A program made the translations under genes and the position numbers. DNA of 64,000 nucleotides from Nitrospirae bacterium MYbin3 (GTDB lineage: Bacteria; Nitrospirota; Thermodesulfovibrionia; Thermodesulfovibrionales; Dissulfurispiraceae). The notes under the pieces are model-generated. The model was not told where the DNA came from. It did not search any database and saw only the letters and a list, made by a program, of their open reading frames with translations. The stretch lies in the NCBI GenBank assembly GCA_002753335.1, contig PEAD01000003.1, forward strand, positions 119,081 through 183,080, read 5' to 3'. Of the stretch, positions 17,742-29,199 are shown piece after piece (the stretch's first letter is position 1; each line of letters begins with the position of its first letter).

Positions 17742-19862
17742 ATGCAAACTGAAAATTCATTAAGCTTATGGTCTGTGGTCAAGAACAGCAGGATTTCGCT
17801 GGCGTTATGGGCTATTCTTGTTCTCTTAATGTTCTGGTATGAAGTTTATAGTTGTGGCGAAAAGGCCCATGAAAGCATATTTTTGGTTTATTGGATAGTG
17901 GGAGCAGTTTTTATAGTAATCCACACTCGGCGCGAAATGAAGAAGAACATAGACTTAATCCGGAGCGAAGATAAATTCAGGATACTGTTTGAGCGCAGCA
18001 TGGATGCTGTGCTTCTTTTGGATGAAGACAAATTTGTTGAGTGCAATCCTGCTGCGCTGAGCATGATGCATTGCACCAAGCCTGAATTGCTTGTAGCCCA
18101 TCCATGGGAGCTTTCTCCTCCTGAGCAGCCTGATGGCAGGCCCAGTTCAGAAAAAGCTATAGAGATGATAGATATCGCCCATGAACGCGGAGGCCATAGA
18201 TTTGAATGGATACACCGGCGCATGGACGGAAAGGATTTTCCGGTGGAAGTTACACTGGTGCCGATTCCCTTGGATCATGGCCGCAAAGTGCTTTTTACCA
18301 CGTGGCGTGATATTACTGAGCGCAAAAAGGCTGAAGAAGCGTTAAAGCATAGAGAAGAGATGTACCGCAACCTGTCCAGCCAGTTCAATGCTCTTCTTGA
18401 CGCTATTCCTGACAGCATTAGCCTGATCTCTCCAGATTACAAGGTGCTCTGGGCAAACCGGACCGCGGCCGAAAGGGTAGGCAGAAAGCCTGATGATATA
18501 GAAGGACAATCATGTTATGGATTATGGTTCAATGAAAAAGCTCCTTGTGAGGAATGTCCGATCAGGGACAGCATCCAGTCGGGTAAACTTTCCGAAAGAC
18601 ATGTGGTAAGGAATAACAGGAGATTTGATGTAAGGGCTGTGCCGGCACTAGGGGCTGACGGGGTGGTCAATGTGATAAGGGTGGCGAGGGATGTCACGGA
18701 GCATAGCAAACTTGAAGACCAGCTTAGGCAGTCGCAGAAGATGGAGTCTGTCGGCACTCTTGCGGGCGGCATCGCCCATGATTTTAATAATATAATCACA
18801 GCAATCATCGGTTATGGGTATATGGTGCAGAAGAAGCTCAAAGATGATCCTGCAACCCAGGAGTTTGTTGAAGAGATAATTGACGGAGCAACGCGTGCTG
18901 CTGAACTGACGCGCGGCCTGCTTACATTCAGCAGAAAGCAGTTAATAAATCTTCAGTACCACAATCTTAACTGCATAGTCAGCAATATGGAAAAGATGCT
19001 GCGCAGAATTATAGGAGAGGACATAGCATTTGAAACTGTTATTGGGGATAAAGATATCATGGTCAGGATTGATGCAGCGCAGATAGACCAGCTGTTGATG
19101 AACCTTGCAACCAATGCGCGTGATGCTATGCCTAACGGAGGACATCTTATAATAAAAGCTGAGGTTGTAGCTATTGACAGCAGTTATGCTGAAGCCCATC
19201 TTTTCGCAGGTGTCGGCGATTATGCCTTGTTGGCAGTATCAGATACCGGCATCGGCATGGACGCTGAAACTAGGGAAAGGATTTTTGAACCTTTCTTTAC
19301 CACAAAGGAGGTTGGCAAAGGCACCGGACTTGGATTGGCAATGGCTTACGGAATAATCAAGCAGCATAACGGCAATATTCATGTGTACAGCGAGCCTGGC
19401 ATAGGAACTACATTCAAGATATATCTGCCAATGGCCCCTTTGGAGAAGCAGGAGTCAGCTACTAAGCATGTGTCATATGCTCCTAAGGGCAGGGGTGAAA
19501 CTATACTGATAGCTGAGGATGATTCTCATGTAAGGAGTGTTGTCAGTCTTTACCTTAAACAAGCCGGGTACAACACAATAGAGGTCGAAAATGGCGAGGA
19601 AGCGATAAGTAAGTTTAAGGAGAATGCCGAGAAGGTGGCTGTTCTGGTTTTGGATGTGATAATGCCTGTAAAGAATGGCAGGGCGGCTACCGATGAGATA
19701 AAGAAAATAAAGCCTGACATAAAGGTGATATACATGAGCGGCTACACGGATGATATCATAACGAAAAAAGGCATGCTGGAAGATGGATTTGATTTTATCT
19801 CAAAGCCCATAAACTCTGAGATCATGCTGACAAAGATTAGAGAGGTTTTGGACAGGCCATAG
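17742..19862 (+). CDS. Membrane hybrid histidine kinase (PAS-PAS-HisKA-HATPase-REC)
   Basis: A 706-residue protein. Two close N-terminal membrane segments (about 17-38 and 48-65) leave almost no periplasmic domain, so sensing is probably cytoplasmic or in the membrane. Two PAS domains follow (about 70-205 and 215-330); the second has the cysteine pattern CYG...PCEECP. HisKA has the H in GGIAHDFNNII; the HATPase has DTGIGMD and GTGLGLAMAYG; the C-terminal receiver has AEDD, LVLDVIMPVKNG and a SKPI Lys. The kinase core is closely similar to the 4150 and 19968 genes, consistent with local duplication. Confidence 0.88.
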   Translation: MQTENSLSLWSVVKNSRISLALWAILVLLMFWYEVYSCGEKAHESIFLVYWIVGAVFIVIHTRREMKKNIDLIRSEDKFRILFERSMDAVLLLDEDKFVECNPAALSMMHCTKPELLVAHPWELSPPEQPDGRPSSEKAIEMIDIAHERGGHRFEWIHRRMDGKDFPVEVTLVPIPLDHGRKVLFTTWRDITERKKAEEALKHREEMYRNLSSQFNALLDAIPDSISLISPDYKVLWANRTAAERVGRKPDDIEGQSCYGLWFNEKAPCEECPIRDSIQSGKLSERHVVRNNRRFDVRAVPALGADGVVNVIRVARDVTEHSKLEDQLRQSQKMESVGTLAGGIAHDFNNIITAIIGYGYMVQKKLKDDPATQEFVEEIIDGATRAAELTRGLLTFSRKQLINLQYHNLNCIVSNMEKMLRRIIGEDIAFETVIGDKDIMVRIDAAQIDQLLMNLATNARDAMPNGGHLIIKAEVVAIDSSYAEAHLFAGVGDYALLAVSDTGIGMDAETRERIFEPFFTTKEVGKGTGLGLAMAYGIIKQHNGNIHVYSEPGIGTTFKIYLPMAPLEKQESATKHVSYAPKGRGETILIAEDDSHVRSVVSLYLKQAGYNTIEVENGEEAISKFKENAEKVAVLVLDVIMPVKNGRAATDEIKKIKPDIKVIYMSGYTDDIITKKGMLEDGFDFISKPINSEIMLTKIREVLDRP

Positions 19863-19967
19863 CAGTATCGCCTCCCGTCTTAATCCATTTCTGACTAAAA
19901 ATATTATTTACCGATAATTAACACATCTTTACGAAAAAATTTCCTCTTAATCGACTATGATATATAT

Positions 19968-21914
19968 ATGGTTAAAAAACGCATCTTGGTGGTTGAAGAC
20001 GAATGCATAACCTCAATGTCTATAGAGTCCAATCTGGTGAAGGCCGGATATGAGGTGGCTGCAGTAGTTACAAAGGGCGAAGATGCGGTGCGCATAGCTT
20101 TTGAACTGCATCCCGATCTTATACTGATGGATATTTCGCTTGAAGGCCATATGAGCGGGATAGATGCGGCTGATGAGATACGGAGCGCCTGCGAAGATAT
20201 ACCGATTGTATACATGACCGCCCATACTGATTCAGAGACGATTGGACGAGCCAAGAGAACAGAACCCTTCGGATATCTTACCAAGCCGTTGAACATGAAT
20301 ACCCTGATGAGCACAATAGAAGTGGCTCTTTACAAAGGAGAGGCTGATGCTCAGCGCAGGAAGGCAGAAAAGGCGTTGAGCGAGAGAGATGAATTAATAA
20401 AAAACATTCTCGAAAGCATTGATGAGGGATTTATAATCATAGATCGGGATTTCAGGATTATTTCGGTAAACAAGGCCTATGCGAACATGGTGAGAATGCC
20501 GATAGATGATATCATCGGGCGGCATTGTTATGAGATATCACACCATTCAAATAAACCCTGCTATGAAAACGGATCTGAACATCCCTGTACGGTAAAACAG
20601 GTTTTCGATACCGGAGAGCAAAGCAGGTCGATACACACACATTACGATGAAAAAGAGAACCCTGTTTATGTTGAGACAAAGGCGTATCCTCTATCTCTAG
20701 ACAGAAAGGGCAAAGTTACAAAAGCGATAGAGATAGTCATCAATATTACAGAAAAGCAGAAGCTCGAAGCCCAGCTGCGTCAGGCTCAGAAGATGGAAGG
20801 CATTGGACAGCTGGCCGGAGGCATCGCCCATGACTTCAACAACATCTTGACCGCCATTATTGGCTACGGCAACATCGCTCTGATGAAAATGGCTGAGGAC
20901 GAGCCCCAGCGCTTGAATATAGAACAGATGCTTGATGCGGCCGACCGTGCAGCTCATCTTACGAAGGACCTTTTGCTGTTCAGCAGAAAACAGATCAGTG
21001 AGAGTAAGCCGGTAGATCTGAACATTGTTATCAAGACGGTAGAGAAGTTTCTGAAGCGGGTCATAGGTGAGGATGTTGTATACCGGTCATCACTAACCAA
21101 TGCAGCAATGACTATACTGGGCGATGCCCACCAGCTTGAGCAGGTGCTGATGAATCTTGCGACTAATGCTCGTGATGCGATGTCAATGAGCGGAGGAGAT
21201 TTAACTGTTACTACTGAACAGGTGGTCTTTGATAAAAAATTCGTCAAGCTGCATGGTTATGGCAAAACCGGCAGGTATGCCATGGTTACCGTATCTGATA
21301 CAGGCAAGGGCATGGATGAAGATACAAGGCAGAAAATATTCGAACCGTTTTATACAACGAAAGAGGCTGGGAAAGGCACCGGGCTTGGACTTGCGGTGGT
21401 TTATGGCATTGTCAAACAGCATGGGGGATATATCAATGTTTACAGCGAACCCGGCAGTGGCACAACATTCAGGATATATTTTCCGCTTATTGCATCTGAA
21501 GAAGCCGAGGAGAAGGTAAAGGTAATTGAGGACCGGCCTGAGGGAGGCACAGAAACGATTCTTGTTGCTGAGGATGAGGGGCCTGTCAGAGATATAACCG
21601 TAACGATTCTGAGGGAGTTTGGATATAACATTATTACGGCTGTTGATGGTGAGGAGGCGGTTAATAAATACAGGGAGCATAAGGGCGATGTGCATATGCT
21701 TTTGTTTGACCTCATCATGCCTAAGAAGAGCGGCAAAGAGGCGTATGATGAAATCAGGAAGCTGAAGCCGGATATAAAGATACTTTTTGTGAGCGGCTAT
21801 TCGCCTGATGTTGTAAGGGCAAAGGCATCCCTTGAAGACTATACCACAATACTCTATAAGCCTCTGGCGCCTATTGCGCTGCTGAAAAATGTGCGAAGCA
21901 TTCTGGACAAATAA
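19968..21914 (+). CDS. REC-PAS-histidine kinase-REC hybrid
   Basis: A 648-residue soluble protein. An N-terminal receiver (about 3-120; EDE pocket, LMDISLEGHMSG with phospho-Asp, TKPL Lys) resembles the stand-alone regulator at 28818. A PAS with cysteines follows (CYEISH...PCYENGSEHPC, about 140-255). HisKA has GGIAHDFNNIL, the HATPase has DTGKGMD and GTGLGLAVVYG, and a second receiver closes the protein (about 525-645). The two receivers flanking the kinase suggest that it takes a phosphoryl signal from another kinase and passes it on. No clear ribosome site precedes ATG 19968. Confidence 0.87.
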   Translation: MVKKRILVVEDECITSMSIESNLVKAGYEVAAVVTKGEDAVRIAFELHPDLILMDISLEGHMSGIDAADEIRSACEDIPIVYMTAHTDSETIGRAKRTEPFGYLTKPLNMNTLMSTIEVALYKGEADAQRRKAEKALSERDELIKNILESIDEGFIIIDRDFRIISVNKAYANMVRMPIDDIIGRHCYEISHHSNKPCYENGSEHPCTVKQVFDTGEQSRSIHTHYDEKENPVYVETKAYPLSLDRKGKVTKAIEIVINITEKQKLEAQLRQAQKMEGIGQLAGGIAHDFNNILTAIIGYGNIALMKMAEDEPQRLNIEQMLDAADRAAHLTKDLLLFSRKQISESKPVDLNIVIKTVEKFLKRVIGEDVVYRSSLTNAAMTILGDAHQLEQVLMNLATNARDAMSMSGGDLTVTTEQVVFDKKFVKLHGYGKTGRYAMVTVSDTGKGMDEDTRQKIFEPFYTTKEAGKGTGLGLAVVYGIVKQHGGYINVYSEPGSGTTFRIYFPLIASEEAEEKVKVIEDRPEGGTETILVAEDEGPVRDITVTILREFGYNIITAVDGEEAVNKYREHKGDVHMLLFDLIMPKKSGKEAYDEIRKLKPDIKILFVSGYSPDVVRAKASLEDYTTILYKPLAPIALLKNVRSILDK

Positions 21915-22017
21915 AGTCTTATAAAATAGCTGCTGACAAATCGAAAACTACAGTCGTTTTTTCCTGAGGAATCTGAGTAATCCACTGCTTGACATTTTAA
22001 ATAGGCAATCAAAAAAT

Positions 22018-22050
22018 TCTTAATATGGAATTAGAGCTTCCATATTAAGA
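22018..22050. repeat. Perfect 13-bp inverted repeat
   Basis: TCTTAATATGGAA (22018-22030) and TTCCATATTAAGA (22038-22050) are exact reverse complements separated by seven bases. The repeat ends six bases before the start codon of the truncated ATPase gene. It may be an operator for that gene or the end of a lost mobile segment. Confidence 0.9.
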
Positions 22051-22056
22051 CCTAAA

Positions 22057-22311
22057 ATGGAAACAATAAGGCGAAAATTCAAAATCGAAAAGCAGAGTTT
22101 TTTTCTGCTTGGTCCTAGGGGAACAGGGAAATCAACCCTGATTAAAGGGCTTTTCCCAAGTGCCGTATATTTGGATCTTCTATTGCCTGACACATTTAGA
22201 TCATATAACTACCCTGAGGCAAAAAAGATATTGCTTTATCGTGGTAAGGAACGACTTGTAAAAGATGGCATTTTAATTGAACCGTGTGAAGATTTTTTGA
22301 TGAGATTGTGA
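22057..22311 (+). pseudogene. Internally deleted AAA_14/DUF4143 ATPase
   Basis: The 84-residue frame starts as a typical AAA_14 ATPase: METIRRKF, SFFLLGPRGTGKSTLI (Walker A) and YLDLLLPDTF. After about residue 52 it reads KKILLYRGKERLVKDGILIEP...FL, which matches the extreme C-terminus of the same family. Members usually run to about 380-400 residues, so some 300 residues (Walker B, arginine finger and most of DUF4143) are missing while the frame is kept. An in-frame internal deletion explains this best. The product is unlikely to be an active ATPase. Confidence 0.75.
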
Positions 22312-22312
22312 T

Positions 22313-23068
22313 TTATACGTAGTTTTTCAGCCTCTCGATGCTTTTCATAACCCTCTCGGGATTATGTGCCTCAATGGTGTATATGCAGTCAATCCCTTCT
22401 ATTTCGGAAAAGAATTTTTTAAAATCGAAGCTGCCGTCCCCGATAGACAGGTGCTGATCAAAACTTTTGTCGTTATCATGGAGATGGAGTTCAAAGAAAT
22501 ATTTTTTCAGTGAAGACAGCCATTCAGCGAGCGGTACTTTTGAAAACAGGTTGAAATGGCCGGTATCGAAGCATATTCCAAAGTTGGCAGAAGCCATCTC
22601 TTCAACCAGCATTTTTAGGTTTGACGGCTCTTCTTCGAATATGTTTTCGATTGCGATTTTTACGCCGATGCTTTCTGCTCGCGCATTGAGCGGCTTCCAT
22701 GTCTCGATGCTTTTTTCGAGCCATAGCTTCATATTCAGGGCGTATTTCCATTTTTCATAACCCGGATGAAATACAATGCATTTGGGCTTCAGGATTTCTG
22801 CTGCATCCAGAACTTGATTGAAGCGGTGTATGGTTGCGGCCCTGACGCCTGAATCCACAGCGCCCGGCGAAAGGTCGAAGAATGGCGCATGGAATGATAA
22901 AGACGGCGAATGGACAAGGCTGCTTTTAAGTTTGTCTAAATATTTGTTCGAAAGGCTGTCGAGGGAATCGCCGCTGAAATATATTTCGAGGTCAATGCGG
23001 TTTTCGATAATAAAATTCAAGTAGTCGCCTATTTTTTCATAAGGCACATGGACATGTGGTTTAATCAT
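22313..23068 (-). CDS. Xylose-isomerase-like TIM-barrel protein
   Basis: A 251-residue protein of the AP_endonuc_2 / sugar phosphate isomerase fold. The start at 23068 (MIKPHVHVPYEKI) is chosen because the longer frame back to 23230 only reads through the low-complexity tail of the upstream gene. Metal-site elements of the fold are visible: SFHAPF, VFHPG, IENIF (Glu), CFDTGHFN and ELHLHDND, ending with IEAHN. The family includes endonuclease IV and various sugar isomerases or epimerases; the substrate cannot be read from sequence. It overlaps the FmdB-type gene by eight bases and is probably co-transcribed with it. Confidence 0.8.
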   Translation of the reverse strand: MIKPHVHVPYEKIGDYLNFIIENRIDLEIYFSGDSLDSLSNKYLDKLKSSLVHSPSLSFHAPFFDLSPGAVDSGVRAATIHRFNQVLDAAEILKPKCIVFHPGYEKWKYALNMKLWLEKSIETWKPLNARAESIGVKIAIENIFEEEPSNLKMLVEEMASANFGICFDTGHFNLFSKVPLAEWLSSLKKYFFELHLHDNDKSFDQHLSIGDGSFDFKKFFSEIEGIDCIYTIEAHNPERVMKSIERLKNYV

Positions 23069-23387
23069 TTTGTTTAGTGGATGTTGTCTCTTTGGTGGTT
23101 TTTGACTCTGAAGATGATTCTGTTTTCGATTCGCTTTTTGTTTCTGTCGAGGTTTCGGTTTTTTTGTCGCCCGAACTAGCATCTGTTTTGTCTGTAGTTT
23201 TGTTCTTGTTTGAAGCGTAGTCGGTAACATACCAGCCGCTTCCTTTCAGGACAAAAGAGGTGTTCGATATAAGCTTTTTCATGTCGCCCCCGCATTCCGC
23301 GCAGGTCGTGATAGGCTCGTCGCTGAATTTCTGCATTACTTCAATGGCCTTGCGGCATTTTTGGCATTCGTACTCGTATATCGGCAT
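23061..23387 (-). CDS. FmdB-type zinc ribbon protein
   Basis: A 108-residue protein. The first 45 residues are the FmdB/CxxC_CXXC_SSSS zinc ribbon (MPIYEYECQKC, ITTCAECGG), with Cys pairs that bind one zinc. A short conserved stretch follows (KLISNTSFVLKGSGWYVTDY), then a tail of about 50 residues rich in Ser, Thr, Lys and Glu that is probably disordered. The family is often called a putative regulatory protein, but its role is unknown. A good ribosome site (AGGAGG) precedes the start. It runs divergently from rplU. Confidence 0.88.
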   Translation of the reverse strand: MPIYEYECQKCRKAIEVMQKFSDEPITTCAECGGDMKKLISNTSFVLKGSGWYVTDYASNKNKTTDKTDASSGDKKTETSTETKSESKTESSSESKTTKETTSTKQND

Positions 23388-23447
23388 ATTTACCTCCTAT
23401 GTAACAACCTTTAATATAATAAAGCCCTGATATTTTGGTCAATATTA

Positions 23448-23477
23448 TTGACATTTACCTGAAAAAGCTGTTTTAAT
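23448..23477 (+). promoter_or_regulatory. Sigma-70-type promoter for rplU-rpmA
   Basis: TTGACA at 23448-23453 is a perfect -35 box, with TTTAAT at 23472-23477 after an 18-base spacer. The rplU start codon follows about 30 bases on, with a GGAGGTG ribosome site. Confidence 0.6.
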
Positions 23478-23508
23478 ATTAATTCCTAATTTTGATGGAG
23501 GTGATTGT

Positions 23509-23823
23509 ATGTACGCAGTAGTTGAGACGGCAGGAAAGCAGATGAGGGTTGCTGCTGGAGATAAGGTGGTACTTGAGGGCAAAATCGGTGTTGATAGGGG
23601 AGAATTCCTTATAGATAAGGTCATAGCCATTGCTGATGGAGAGAATGTAAAATTCGGCGCTCCATACATCGCAGGCGCAAGCGTCAAGTCCGAGATAATC
23701 GGAAGGGGCAGGCTTCCCAAGGTTGTTGTTCTTAAGCACAAGGCCAAGAAGGCGACCAAGAAGATGACCGGACACAAGCAGCACACCACTACGCTGCAGA
23801 TTAAAGAAATAATCGGAGGTTAA
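23509..23823 (+). CDS. rplU: 50S ribosomal protein L21
   Basis: A 104-residue protein with the L21 hallmarks: [14 protein letters not shown] at the N-terminus, [14 protein letters not shown] in the middle and the RNA-binding end [22 protein letters not shown]. It is part of the large ribosomal subunit and binds 23S rRNA. GGAGGTG precedes ATG 23509. rpmA starts two bases after its stop, the usual gene order. Confidence 0.98.
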   Translation: MYAVVETAGKQMRVAAGDKVVLEGKIGVDRGEFLIDKVIAIADGENVKFGAPYIAGASVKSEIIGRGRLPKVVVLKHKAKKATKKMTGHKQHTTTLQIKEIIGG

Positions 23824-23825
23824 TC

Positions 23826-24104
23826 ATGGCACATAAAAAAGGAGTTGGAAGCTCAAGGAACGGACGCGATAGCGAGTCCCAACGGCTTGGTGTAAAAAGA
23901 TTTGGCGGGCAGGTTGTGCGTGCAGGCAACATACTTGTAAGACAGCGCGGCACAAAGTTCCATCCCGGCAGCAATGTAGGCATAGGTTCTGATGACACAC
24001 TCTTCGCGCTGATTGACGGCGTGGTAACCTTCGAGAGAAAGGACAGGACACGCAAGAAGATCAGCGTGTATCCGGCTCCGCAGGCACAGCACGCAGCAGC
24101 TTAG
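23826..24104 (+). CDS. rpmA: 50S ribosomal protein L27
   Basis: A 92-residue protein beginning [28 protein letters not shown], the standard L27 N-terminus that reaches the peptidyl transferase centre. It has no Firmicutes-type N-terminal extension. The core [23 protein letters not shown] is intact. It follows rplU and is closed by a strong terminator at 24129. Confidence 0.98.
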   Translation: MAHKKGVGSSRNGRDSESQRLGVKRFGGQVVRAGNILVRQRGTKFHPGSNVGIGSDDTLFALIDGVVTFERKDRTRKKISVYPAPQAQHAAA

Positions 24105-24110
24105 GTTTAA

Positions 24111-26272
<2,162 letters not shown>

Positions 26273-26291
26273 GGAATTTTTCCTTTAACGC

Positions 26292-28814
26292 ATGATCAAC
26301 AAAATAAGTTTTTTAAAAAATCTAACACTGAAAACCAAAATCACCTGTATGGTTTTAATGTTGTTTTTATCAAGCATCTGGCTGCTGACATTTTTTATTT
26401 CGAAGCGTGTGGAACAGGAAATGACCGCACAGATGGAACAGCAGCAGTTCTCAACCGTTTCATACATAGCTGACAGCATTGAGGGACAGGTTAAGCTGCG
26501 TCTCAATTCTCTGTCATCAGTTGCCGACATTATTACTCCGGAACTAATAGCAACCCCCGGAAAACTAAGGGAGTTCCTGCGTCTCAAGCCTATATTGAGA
26601 ACCCTGTTTCAAACCGGTGTTGTCGTGATTTTGCCGGATGGCAGAGGAATTGCCGATTATCCTGTATTACCGGGGCGTACAGGTGCATTGTTTTCGGAAC
26701 TCGAGTATTTCAAGGATGTTATGGAGACCGGAAGACCGGCTGTGGGAAAACCACGGATTGGCAGATTTTCGAAAGAACCTGTCATCGGTTTTGCGGTACC
26801 TGTTAAGACCTCATCAGGCAAGATTATAGCTGTGTTGACAGGTTATACACTGCTGACCGACCCTACGCTGCTTGGATCATATAAAAACTTTGCACAGAAA
26901 GACTTTGCGGACATTCTCACTTTGGTATCTCCTAAACACAAGCTGATTATCACAGGAACCGATCCAACTCGAATGCTTACCCCAACGCCAAATACCGGAG
27001 TTAATCCTCTGTTCGATAGGTTTATGTCCGGGTTTGAAGGTTCAGGGGTTGCTGTTAATTCAAGAGGTGTCAAATTGCTGTTGTCCGCAAAACAGATACC
27101 GACTCCGGGCTGGTTTGTCCGTATGGGGCTGCCTACAGATATAACTTTTGCGGCTATTCGCTCGACAAAGAACTGGGCATATGCAATAGCCTTTGGCATG
27201 TCACTGTTAAGTTCACTGTTTGCATGGCTCTTGATCAGACAAACAATGCGTCCGCTCTATGATGCAAGCACTCTCATAGAGGATATTACGGATGGTAAGA
27301 CGCCGCAACAGAATATCCCTGTTAGTCAAGATGATGAAATTGGTCAGTTGATAAGGATTTTCAATAAGCATTTTAATTACCGCATGGGAGTAGAGGAAAA
27401 GCTGAATCAGTCGATGTCTCTGCTAAATGCAACTCTTGAATCAACTACTGACGGGATACTGGTTGTTGATAATGCCGGTGCAATTACCAGCTTCAATGAG
27501 CGGTTTGTAGCTTTATGGAGGATACCAAAGGCAATTATCGACACACATGATGACAAACAGGCTCTGGAGTTTGTGTTGAACCAGTTGAAGGATCCGAACC
27601 AGTTTATAGACAAGGTTAAAGAGCTGTATGCAAACCCAGAGGCAAGCAGTTTTGATGTGTTGGAATTTAAAGATGAGCGAATATTTGAACGGTACTCCAT
27701 GCCTCAAAAAGTGGATGGAAAGACTATTGGCAGAGTCTGGAGTTTCCACAATATAACCGAAAGAAAGAAGATAGAAAAAAATCTTCTGGACAGCGAGGAG
27801 CGTTTCCGGTTGGCTATGGCCGGAGCAAATGACGGGCTCTGGGACTGGAACCTGCTGACTAACCATGTGTATTATTCCCCTCGCTGGAAGTCGATGCTGG
27901 GATATGCTGAAGATGAACTGGAAAGCCATATTGATACCTGGAAAAGTGTGGTGCATCCCGACGACATGGAACCCACGCTGTCTTTAGTCAGCGATTTTCT
28001 TGAGGGGCGAGCTGTTAAATATGAAATAGAGTTTCGTCTGCGGCATAAAGACGGTCAATATCTTAATATCCTTTCTCGGGCAACAGTGGTGCGTGCAGAT
28101 GATGGAAAGCCATTGCGTCTGGTTGGAACGCATGTTGACATTACAGAGCGCAAAAAGGCTGAACAACAGATCACACAGTCGCTTAAAGAGAAAGAGATTC
28201 TTCTCAGAGAGCTTTACCACAGGACAAAAAACAATATGCAGGTCATCATCAGCCTCCTTAGACTTCAATCCATTAATATCGATGATAAAAAAACTTTGCA
28301 GATATTGGAAGATACAAAAAGCAGGATACAGGCAATGGCCTTGGTCCATGAGAAGCTGTATAAAGCCAAGAATTTGTCCCGGGTCATTTTAGGTGAATAT
28401 ATCAAAGACCTTGCCAACGCCCTGATGCAAAGCCATAATCCCGACATGGAGCAGATCTCGCTTCATGTTGACGTTGAGAATATCGGGGTATCCATAGATA
28501 CAATAACGCCCTTGGGGTTGGCTATAAATGAACTAATGATCAACGCTCTGAAATATGCATTCCCGAACAATAGAAAGGGAGAAATAATAATAAGAGCCGG
28601 TTTCAAGGAAGATAAAATAATAGAACTTACCTTCAGTGACAACGGAATCGGAAGCCACCCCAAGGTTAATATAGAAAAATCTGAATCTTTAGGTTTAAAG
28701 ATTGTACATGCTCTCATTGTATTGCAGATTAAGGGAACATTGGAAATGATAGTCCAAAACGGGACCATATTTATAATAAGGTTTAAAGATAAGGATATTC
28801 TGGAGGGGATTTAA
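26292..28814 (+). CDS. Cache-HAMP-PAS histidine kinase, HisKA_2 type
   Basis: An 840-residue membrane kinase. TM1 (about 14-36) and TM2 (about 297-318) enclose a large double-Cache sensor domain (about 40-290). A HAMP segment follows, then two PAS domains (about 375-495 and 500-625). The second is a PAS_3 type (WDWNLLTNHVYYSPRWKSMLGY). The HisKA_2 motif LLRELYHRTKNNMQ and the ATPase boxes INELMINALKYAFP and DNGIGSHP form the catalytic part. It has no fused receiver; the CheY-like gene four bases downstream is the obvious partner. The Cache domain suggests that it senses an extracellular small molecule. Confidence 0.9.
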   Translation: MINKISFLKNLTLKTKITCMVLMLFLSSIWLLTFFISKRVEQEMTAQMEQQQFSTVSYIADSIEGQVKLRLNSLSSVADIITPELIATPGKLREFLRLKPILRTLFQTGVVVILPDGRGIADYPVLPGRTGALFSELEYFKDVMETGRPAVGKPRIGRFSKEPVIGFAVPVKTSSGKIIAVLTGYTLLTDPTLLGSYKNFAQKDFADILTLVSPKHKLIITGTDPTRMLTPTPNTGVNPLFDRFMSGFEGSGVAVNSRGVKLLLSAKQIPTPGWFVRMGLPTDITFAAIRSTKNWAYAIAFGMSLLSSLFAWLLIRQTMRPLYDASTLIEDITDGKTPQQNIPVSQDDEIGQLIRIFNKHFNYRMGVEEKLNQSMSLLNATLESTTDGILVVDNAGAITSFNERFVALWRIPKAIIDTHDDKQALEFVLNQLKDPNQFIDKVKELYANPEASSFDVLEFKDERIFERYSMPQKVDGKTIGRVWSFHNITERKKIEKNLLDSEERFRLAMAGANDGLWDWNLLTNHVYYSPRWKSMLGYAEDELESHIDTWKSVVHPDDMEPTLSLVSDFLEGRAVKYEIEFRLRHKDGQYLNILSRATVVRADDGKPLRLVGTHVDITERKKAEQQITQSLKEKEILLRELYHRTKNNMQVIISLLRLQSINIDDKKTLQILEDTKSRIQAMALVHEKLYKAKNLSRVILGEYIKDLANALMQSHNPDMEQISLHVDVENIGVSIDTITPLGLAINELMINALKYAFPNNRKGEIIIRAGFKEDKIIELTFSDNGIGSHPKVNIEKSESLGLKIVHALIVLQIKGTLEMIVQNGTIFIIRFKDKDILEGI

Positions 28815-28817
28815 GGC

Positions 28818-29186
28818 ATGAACCAAGGCAAGATATTGATTGTGGAAGATGAGATAATTTCGGCGCTTGATCTGCAGGGCATTCTCGAAAGGGCAGGCTA
28901 TGAAACAGCAAAAATCGCAACAACCGGAGAGGAAGCGGTTGAACTGGCCGCCAAAGAAAAGCCTGATGTGGTGCTTATGGATATACATATAGAAGGGAAG
29001 ATGGATGGAATTCAGGCCGCTGAGAAGATAAGTATGGCATTAGGGATGCCGATAATATTCATGACAGGATACAGCGACGAAAATATGATAAAAAAAGCCC
29101 AAGCTATAAACCCATATGCGATTTTGAATAAGCCTCTGGAACTTGGGGTATTGAAATCAACCATCAAGTCGGCGATTGAAAGATAG
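28818..29186 (+). CDS. Single-domain response regulator
   Basis: A 122-residue receiver domain only. It has the acidic residues in VEDE, the phospho-Asp in LMDIHIEGKMDG, T in MTGYS and the Lys in NKPL. It starts four bases after the preceding kinase's stop, with GGAGGG upstream, and is most likely the target of that kinase. The HIEG-x-MDGI form is typical of receivers paired with HisKA_2 kinases. Output must go through protein contact. Confidence 0.92.
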   Translation: MNQGKILIVEDEIISALDLQGILERAGYETAKIATTGEEAVELAAKEKPDVVLMDIHIEGKMDGIQAAEKISMALGMPIIFMTGYSDENMIKKAQAINPYAILNKPLELGVLKSTIKSAIER

Positions 29187-29199
29187 AAAGACTTCTCTT

